Of a DNA stretch of 64,000 nt, positions 58,994 to 64,000 are shown one piece after another. The stretch is from contig DASPZU010000118.1 of NCBI GenBank assembly GCA_035636095.1, forward strand, positions 9,318 through 73,317, read 5' to 3'. The notes beneath the pieces are model-generated. The model was not told the DNA's origin, ran no database searches, and was given only the letters and a program-made list of their open reading frames with translations. Position numbers and translations under genes: made by a program. Position 1 is the stretch's first letter. Every line of letters starts with the position of its first letter. The DNA comes from Gp7-AA10 sp035636095. GTDB taxonomy: Bacteria > Acidobacteriota > Thermoanaerobaculia > Gp7-AA8.

Positions 58994-61594
58994 ATGAATT
59001 TCAATAAGCTTACGGTGAAGGCTCAAGAGGCGGTGGTCGAGGCGCAGAACCTCGCCCGCGGCGCTGGCAACCCGGAAGTCACTCCCGAACACCTGCTGGT
59101 CGCGCTGCTGCGGCAGGAGGGGGGAATTGTCGCGCCGATCCTGAACAAGCTCGGGCTCACGCCGTCGACGATCGAAGCCGAAACGGCCGCCGAAGTCGCG
59201 AAGTTTTCCAAAGTCGGCGGCGCATCGGCCGAACCGCTCATTGCGTCGACGCTGCGCAAAGTCTTCGATACCGCGTTCAAGTCGGCGGACGACTTCAAAG
59301 ACGAATACGTCTCGACCGAGCACTTTTTGCTGGCCATCGCGCAGACAAAAGAATCGACGGCGGCGAAGATTCTTTCCCGCCATGGTGCCGTTCCCGATGC
59401 AATTCTCAAAGCGCTGCAGAGCGTCCGCGGAACGCAGCGTGTCACCGATCAGAATCCGGAGGACAAATATCAGGCGCTCGAGCGCTATGCCCGCGATCTG
59501 ACGAAGCTGGCCCGTCGTGGCAAGCTCGATCCGGTGATTGGACGCGATGAAGAGATCCGCCGCGTAATCCAGGTCCTGTCGCGGCGAACGAAAAACAATC
59601 CCGTGCTGATCGGTGAGCCAGGCGTCGGAAAGACCGCCATCGTGGAAGGACTCGCCCGTCGCATTGTCGAAGGCGACGTTCCTGAGGGTCTCAAGAACAA
59701 ACGTATGGTGGCCCTCGACCTGGGCGCCATGATCGCGGGAGCGAAATATCGCGGCGAGTTCGAAGATCGGCTCAAGGCGGTGATCAAGGAAGTCGAGGAG
59801 AGCGAAGGCAATGTCGTCCTCTTCATCGACGAGCTGCACACCCTCATCGGCGCGGGAGCGGCGGAAGGGGCGATGGACGCCTCCAACATGCTCAAGCCGG
59901 CGCTCGCCCGCGGTGAGCTGCGGGCGATCGGCGCAACGACGCTCAACGAATATCAGAAGCACATCGAGAAGGACGCAGCGCTGGAGCGGCGATTCCAGCC
60001 GGTCTACGTCGGCGAGCCATCGGTGGAAGACACCATCGCGATTCTTCGCGGACTCAAAGAGCGATACGAAGTGCATCACGGCGTGAAGATCACCGACTCG
60101 GCCATCGTCGCCGCCGCGACGCTGTCGCACCGCTACATCACCGATCGATTCCTCCCCGACAAGGCCATCGACCTGATCGATGAGGCCGCATCGCGTCTTC
60201 GCATCGAGCTGACGTCGATGCCACAGGAGATCGACGAGCTGCAGCGCCGCATGACGCAATTGCAGATCGAAAAGCAGGCGCTGTCGAAGGAGAAAGACCC
60301 CGCGTCGCGCGATCGTCTCAAAGCGATCGAGAGCGAGATCAGCGAGCTGCAGGAAAAGATCGCCGGCCTGAAAGCGCAGTGGGAGAGCGAGCGCGCCGTG
60401 ATCAAGACCATCAATGATCTGAAAGCGAAGCTCGAAGAAACACGTGAAGCCGGCAACCGCGCCGAGCGGGAAGGAGATCTGAACAAGGCCGCCGAGCTTC
60501 GTTACGGGACCCTTCCCCAGCTCCAGCGCGACCTCGACGCCGCCTCGGCCAAACTTGCCGAGATGCAGAAGAGCGGCGCGCTGTTGCGCGAAGAAGTCAC
60601 TGATGAAGATATCGCCGAGATCGTGTCGAAGTGGACCGGCGTTCCGGTGACGCGAATGATGGAGTCGGAAGTCCAGAAGCTGATCCGGATGGAGGACAAC
60701 CTCAAGCTCCGGGTGGTCGGTCAGGAGGAAGCCGTGCGCGCGGTGGCCAATGCCGTTCGCCGCTCGCGTGCCGGTCTCAAGGATCCCAATCGTCCCATCG
60801 GCTCATTCATCTTCATGGGGCCGACCGGCGTTGGCAAAACGGAGCTGGCCCGCGCGCTGGCCGAGTTTCTGTTCGATGACGAAAACGCCATGGTGCGCAT
60901 CGATATGTCGGAGTACATGGAGCGCCACGCCGTGGCACGATTGATCGGTGCGCCGCCGGGGTACGTTGGCTACGAGGAAGGCGGGCAGTTGACGGAAGCC
61001 GTTCGCCGCCGGCCCTACGCCGTCGTTCTGTTCGACGAGATTGAGAAGGCGCACCCGGAAGTGTTCAACGTGATGCTGCAGATCCTCGACGACGGCCGGC
61101 TGACCGACTCGAAGGGGCGTGTGGTCAATTTCAAGAACACCGTCATCATCATGACCTCGAACGTCGGCTCGCAGTACATCCGGGACGTCTCTTCGGAAGA
61201 AGAAATGCGCAAGAAAGTCGAGGAGGAGCTGCATCGGCACTTCCGTCCCGAGTTTCTCAACCGCATCGACGACGTGATCATCTTCCACGCTCTGGAGATG
61301 AAGCACATCAAACGGATCATCGACATCCAGCTCAAGCGGCTGGCCAAGATCATCGCCGAGCGCGGCATCACCATCGAGATCAGCGACAGCGCCAAGGAGC
61401 ACCTCGCGCGCGCGGGCTACGATCCGGCCTTCGGCGCGCGACCGCTCAAGCGCGCGCTCCAGCGCGAGATCATCGACCCGCTGGCGATTCGTTTGCTGGA
61501 AGGGAAGTTCAAGCCCGGCGACACCGTGTTCGTCAACATGCATGACGGCAAGCTGGAGCTGTCACTCGAGCCCGAGCCGATGAGCGTGCACTGA
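58994..61594 (+). CDS. clpB: ATP-dependent chaperone ClpB (disaggregase)
   Basis: 866 residues, full length. N-terminal Clp repeats, first AAA+ module with GEPGVGKT at about 207-214, coiled-coil M-domain at about 410-530 (QEIDELQRRMTQLQIEKQAL, many charged heptads), second AAA+ module with GPTGVGKT at about 609-616 and GAPPGYVGYEEGG pore loop. The M-domain identifies ClpB rather than ClpA or ClpC. It works with DnaK to extract proteins from aggregates. A possible -10 TATACT lies at 58971-58976; no CIRCE site was seen. Confidence 0.97.
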   Translation: MNFNKLTVKAQEAVVEAQNLARGAGNPEVTPEHLLVALLRQEGGIVAPILNKLGLTPSTIEAETAAEVAKFSKVGGASAEPLIASTLRKVFDTAFKSADDFKDEYVSTEHFLLAIAQTKESTAAKILSRHGAVPDAILKALQSVRGTQRVTDQNPEDKYQALERYARDLTKLARRGKLDPVIGRDEEIRRVIQVLSRRTKNNPVLIGEPGVGKTAIVEGLARRIVEGDVPEGLKNKRMVALDLGAMIAGAKYRGEFEDRLKAVIKEVEESEGNVVLFIDELHTLIGAGAAEGAMDASNMLKPALARGELRAIGATTLNEYQKHIEKDAALERRFQPVYVGEPSVEDTIAILRGLKERYEVHHGVKITDSAIVAAATLSHRYITDRFLPDKAIDLIDEAASRLRIELTSMPQEIDELQRRMTQLQIEKQALSKEKDPASRDRLKAIESEISELQEKIAGLKAQWESERAVIKTINDLKAKLEETREAGNRAEREGDLNKAAELRYGTLPQLQRDLDAASAKLAEMQKSGALLREEVTDEDIAEIVSKWTGVPVTRMMESEVQKLIRMEDNLKLRVVGQEEAVRAVANAVRRSRAGLKDPNRPIGSFIFMGPTGVGKTELARALAEFLFDDENAMVRIDMSEYMERHAVARLIGAPPGYVGYEEGGQLTEAVRRRPYAVVLFDEIEKAHPEVFNVMLQILDDGRLTDSKGRVVNFKNTVIIMTSNVGSQYIRDVSSEEEMRKKVEEELHRHFRPEFLNRIDDVIIFHALEMKHIKRIIDIQLKRLAKIIAERGITIEISDSAKEHLARAGYDPAFGARPLKRALQREIIDPLAIRLLEGKFKPGDTVFVNMHDGKLELSLEPEPMSVH

Positions 61595-61599
61595 GAGGG

Positions 61600-61659
61600 C
61601 TGAGGGCTGAGGACTGAGGACCAAGAGGGCGGGACTCAGTCCTCAGTCCTCGTCCTCAG
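61600..61659. repeat. Heptamer hairpin (CTGAGGA family)
   Basis: Left arm CTGAGGG, CTGAGGA, CTGAGGA (61600-61620) and right arm, as reverse complement, CTGAGGA, CGAGGA, CTGAGGA, CTGAG (61635-61659). It fills the space between the stops of clpB and the converging glycosyltransferase-like gene and ends at the base before the latter's stop. Confidence 0.85.
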
Positions 61660-63213
61660 CTATGGCATTTCGTAGAGCGTGATCGCGCGGCCGACGCGGA
61701 TCGATCGCTTCGCCTGCGAGAGCCACACGAAATGCTGCTCGACACGGCGCTCGATGCCCACCGCCACCCACCCGCGCGCCGGCGTCCGCGGATCGAGCGG
61801 GTAGTGTGGCGGCATGCCGAGGCGATCGAGATCGGCCATGGTCGTGATCGCGAGTCCGATGCGCTGAACTCCCAGACGCTGACACTCGCGCGCGAGGGGG
61901 AGGGCGTCCTGCCCCCAATCGAGGTTGCTGTCGAGCGAGATCCACTCCGGATGGCCTAACGTCAGCTCGTTTGTCCATCCGAGGTAATTGGGGTGCGCCA
62001 GGGTCGTGACGACGAGCTGCCATGCCAGAAGAATCGCGACAATCCATCGTCGGCGAATGGCGACGGCGGCGTATCCTGCCACCATCGCCAGCAGCGGATA
62101 GATCGGCATGACATGGCGGACGCCGAGGTTCATGCGGCTCGCCATCGAGGGAAGAAGAACCGCCAGCGGCAGAATCGCAAAAATCCATTGGCGTGTGCGC
62201 ATGACCATGGTGGTGCCCACCGCCGACAAGATGAGAAACGGCAGCGGCGTCGCAAAGAGCAGCACAGCCGGGAAGTAGTACCAGCGACCTTCGTTGGACC
62301 AACTGCCGAATAGATAGGCGCGATGTCCGCGATCGTTGTGCAATTTCACGTCGAGCAATCCGCCCAAGAACAGCGGCGCCGGCATTGGAACATCGGCGAC
62401 CCAGTCGGCGGCGCCGAGGTGCGCCATCTCGACTCCGCGTGAGTGGGCGGCGGCCAGCGTGCCGAAATCGAATCGATATCCGCCCCAAACGATCAGCGCT
62501 GACAACCCGATCGCAATGGCAGTGGGACGAAGATGCCGCATCGCGATGCGCGTGGGAAGGAGAAACGCGAGCGCGAGACTGTAGAAAACCGGGAACGAGA
62601 ACTTCACGAGAAGTCCGATTCCGATCGCCACGCCGAGGAGGATCGTGTGGATCAGTGTCGGACGATCGAGCCAGACCAGCGTCGCGAGGAGCGCGATCGG
62701 AAGCATGGCCGTGACAGCGAGGTCGGTGGTGGCGAGGCTCGCGTGCGCGAGGATCGGGGGCAAGGTCGAGACAAGGGCGAGCGCGATGAGCGCCGCGATG
62801 TCGCCGAATTCGCGCCGCGTCCAGACGAAGACGACCATCAACAGCGCGATCAGAAAAACGAGATTGCCACGCCGCACCCGCACCAGGTTCTGAATGTAAT
62901 CGCCGCTGCTCAGCAGCGCGCCGCCTCGGCGGAATCCGAACATGTCGTGAATGCCCGGCTCCGGCGCCCGGCGCAGCGGCCAGGCGAACATCGCGCGCGC
63001 CAGCGGCGGATGCTCGATCTCGATCTCGGGGATCCCGTGAAGCGCGTTGTAACCTGCGGCGATGTGCGCGGCCTCGTCGTTGGTCGGTCCGTAGTACGCC
63101 GACACGACCGCCACGCGAACGACACAAATGACGGTCAGCGCAACTGCGACGGCGAATACAGCCGGATGGATTTTCCGACCCGCCGATACGGCCGGTCCTT
63201 CAGCCACTTCCAT
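61660..63213 (-). CDS. GT39-like integral membrane glycosyltransferase (1)
   Basis: 517 residues with about eleven transmembrane helices. The acidic motif TNDEAAHIAAGY soon after TM1 and EIEHPPLARAMF match the first periplasmic loop of GT-C enzymes of the GT39/ArnT type, which take sugars from lipid-phosphate donors; the aspartate/glutamate is the expected catalytic or metal position. The C-terminal part holds SLDSNLDWGQDALPL, repeated in the next gene. The ATG at 63213 lies 79 bp inside that gene; GTG 63207 has better ribosome-site spacing. The acceptor is unknown. Confidence 0.82.
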   Translation of the reverse strand: MEVAEGPAVSAGRKIHPAVFAVAVALTVICVVRVAVVSAYYGPTNDEAAHIAAGYNALHGIPEIEIEHPPLARAMFAWPLRRAPEPGIHDMFGFRRGGALLSSGDYIQNLVRVRRGNLVFLIALLMVVFVWTRREFGDIAALIALALVSTLPPILAHASLATTDLAVTAMLPIALLATLVWLDRPTLIHTILLGVAIGIGLLVKFSFPVFYSLALAFLLPTRIAMRHLRPTAIAIGLSALIVWGGYRFDFGTLAAAHSRGVEMAHLGAADWVADVPMPAPLFLGGLLDVKLHNDRGHRAYLFGSWSNEGRWYYFPAVLLFATPLPFLILSAVGTTMVMRTRQWIFAILPLAVLLPSMASRMNLGVRHVMPIYPLLAMVAGYAAVAIRRRWIVAILLAWQLVVTTLAHPNYLGWTNELTLGHPEWISLDSNLDWGQDALPLARECQRLGVQRIGLAITTMADLDRLGMPPHYPLDPRTPARGWVAVGIERRVEQHFVWLSQAKRSIRVGRAITLYEMP

Positions 63214-64000
63214 CCTCTTTCCATGCGGTAGGCGTGATCGCTGATCGCAATCCAGCCGTCCTCCGGAACGAATGCGCTGAGTCGGTGTCGCGGCGGGAAA
63301 TGCAGAGCATCAAGATCGACATTGCCAAATAGTGCCACCCCCATTGTGCCGATCTTCAGCTCCTGCACAACGTGCGAAAGCCGGAGAATGTCCTGGCCCC
63401 AGTCGAGATTGCTGTCGACGAGATATCGCGACGGGTCGCGTCCCGCCAGCTCGTTGAAGTAGGGGAAGTAATCGGGATGGACCGCTGCCGATTCCGCTAT
63501 CTGCCAGATCAGCAGCACAGCTGCGACAACGCGTAGTGCCGCGTGCCGCGTGCCGAGTGCCGCGATGACGACTCCCGCGGCCACACTCAGCGGGACAAAA
63601 ATCGGCAAGACGTAACGTACTCCGATATCGAGGTGGCTCGGCAGCGTGACGACCAGCATGGCCACGCCGGCTGCCAGCGATTCGAAAAAAACGCGATTGC
63701 GAGCGACAAAGAAGCCGGCCGGGAGCAGCAGCAGAAATGGCAGCGTCGATTTCAGCGCCAGGGTCGCCGGAAAATACCACCACCATCCGTTCGTCCTCAC
63801 ATGACCGAAAAGGTATGCCTGAATCGGATCGTTGTTGATTTTGATCACGTCGCGGATTCCGTCGATGAACTTGTCGACGCCGAAGGGCGCGTAGACGATG
63901 GCAAGGATGACCGCCGCCGCGACCGGCACGATCGCGACCGTCCGCCAATCGATCCAACGTCTGCGCACCAGCAGAATTGCGGCGCACCCGACCGGGATGA
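63135..64000 (-). CDS. GT39-like integral membrane glycosyltransferase (2), 5' end outside the window
   Basis: At least 288 residues, open to the right edge. About five transmembrane helices, then a C-terminal soluble part with LVDSNLDWGQDILRLSHV, the same block as in the following paralogue (SLDSNLDWGQDALPL). The N-terminal catalytic loop is not in the window. The tandem copies point to a small glycan or lipoprotein modification operon. Confidence 0.75.
   Translation of the reverse strand, partial: IPVGCAAILLVRRRWIDWRTVAIVPVAAAVILAIVYAPFGVDKFIDGIRDVIKINNDPIQAYLFGHVRTNGWWWYFPATLALKSTLPFLLLLPAGFFVARNRVFFESLAAGVAMLVVTLPSHLDIGVRYVLPIFVPLSVAAGVVIAALGTRHAALRVVAAVLLIWQIAESAAVHPDYFPYFNELAGRDPSRYLVDSNLDWGQDILRLSHVVQELKIGTMGVALFGNVDLDALHFPPRHRLSAFVPEDGWIAISDHAYRMERGWKWLKDRPYRRVGKSIRLYSPSQLR

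Overview
The window is GC-rich DNA from a chromosome that is most likely Acidobacteriota, class not determinable. Pointers are three Oar-like TonB-dependent receptors with an N-terminal carboxypeptidase-regulatory-like fold, three tandem VWFA-type secreted proteins of the acidobacterial kind, a Ser/Thr kinase with TPRs, secreted S46 and S9 peptidases, and many palindromic intergenic repeats. There is no rRNA operon, CRISPR array, transposase or phage module. Two tRNAs are present (Asn, Cys).

Layout. 1-12.4 kb: S46 peptidase (5' end missing), GNAT acetyltransferase, lepA, two paralogous secreted proteins, an RsbW/RsbV-like pair, a zinc-metallopeptidase-like protein, a selD whose active-site residue is encoded by an in-frame TGA (selenocysteine), small membrane and unknown genes, and an EF-G-like GTPase. 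12.6-18.2 kb: Ser/Thr kinase, a short TldD-like protein with a partner of unknown function, a DUF507-like protein and an acyl-CoA carboxylase beta subunit. 18.2-37 kb: an accessory envelope region holding three TonB-dependent receptors, two alkaline-phosphatase-superfamily lipoproteins with TPRs, a truncated paralogue of one of them, and three tandem VWFA proteins. 37.2-45 kb: conserved housekeeping genes rplU-rpmA-obgE-nadD-rsfS, an AAA+/Fis-type regulator, a beta-propeller protein, rlmH, a DksA/TraR-like protein and a HolA-like protein. 45-52 kb: MFS transporter, pxpA and S9 peptidase in one overlapping run; ECF sigma and anti-sigma; cytochrome b plus Tat-exported molybdopterin oxidoreductase; small genes. 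52-64 kb: YbjQ family, lone receiver protein, tRNA-Asn, transglutaminase-like protein, tRNA-Cys, HhH-GPD glycosylase, rlmN/thpR (overlapping tail to tail), aspartase/fumarase family enzyme, clpB, and two tandem GT39-like membrane proteins, the second running off the window.

Themes. Many genes overlap by ATGA or GTGA, implying translational coupling. Intergenic spaces, often exactly between stop codons, are filled by hairpins whose arms are tandem 7-mers or 8-mers of unrelated sequence; one pair of sites flanking holA looks like a collapsed and an expanded form of the same element. These repeat hairpins and the selenocysteine selD are the most notable observations. All functional calls come from reading motifs and architecture; no database search was run.
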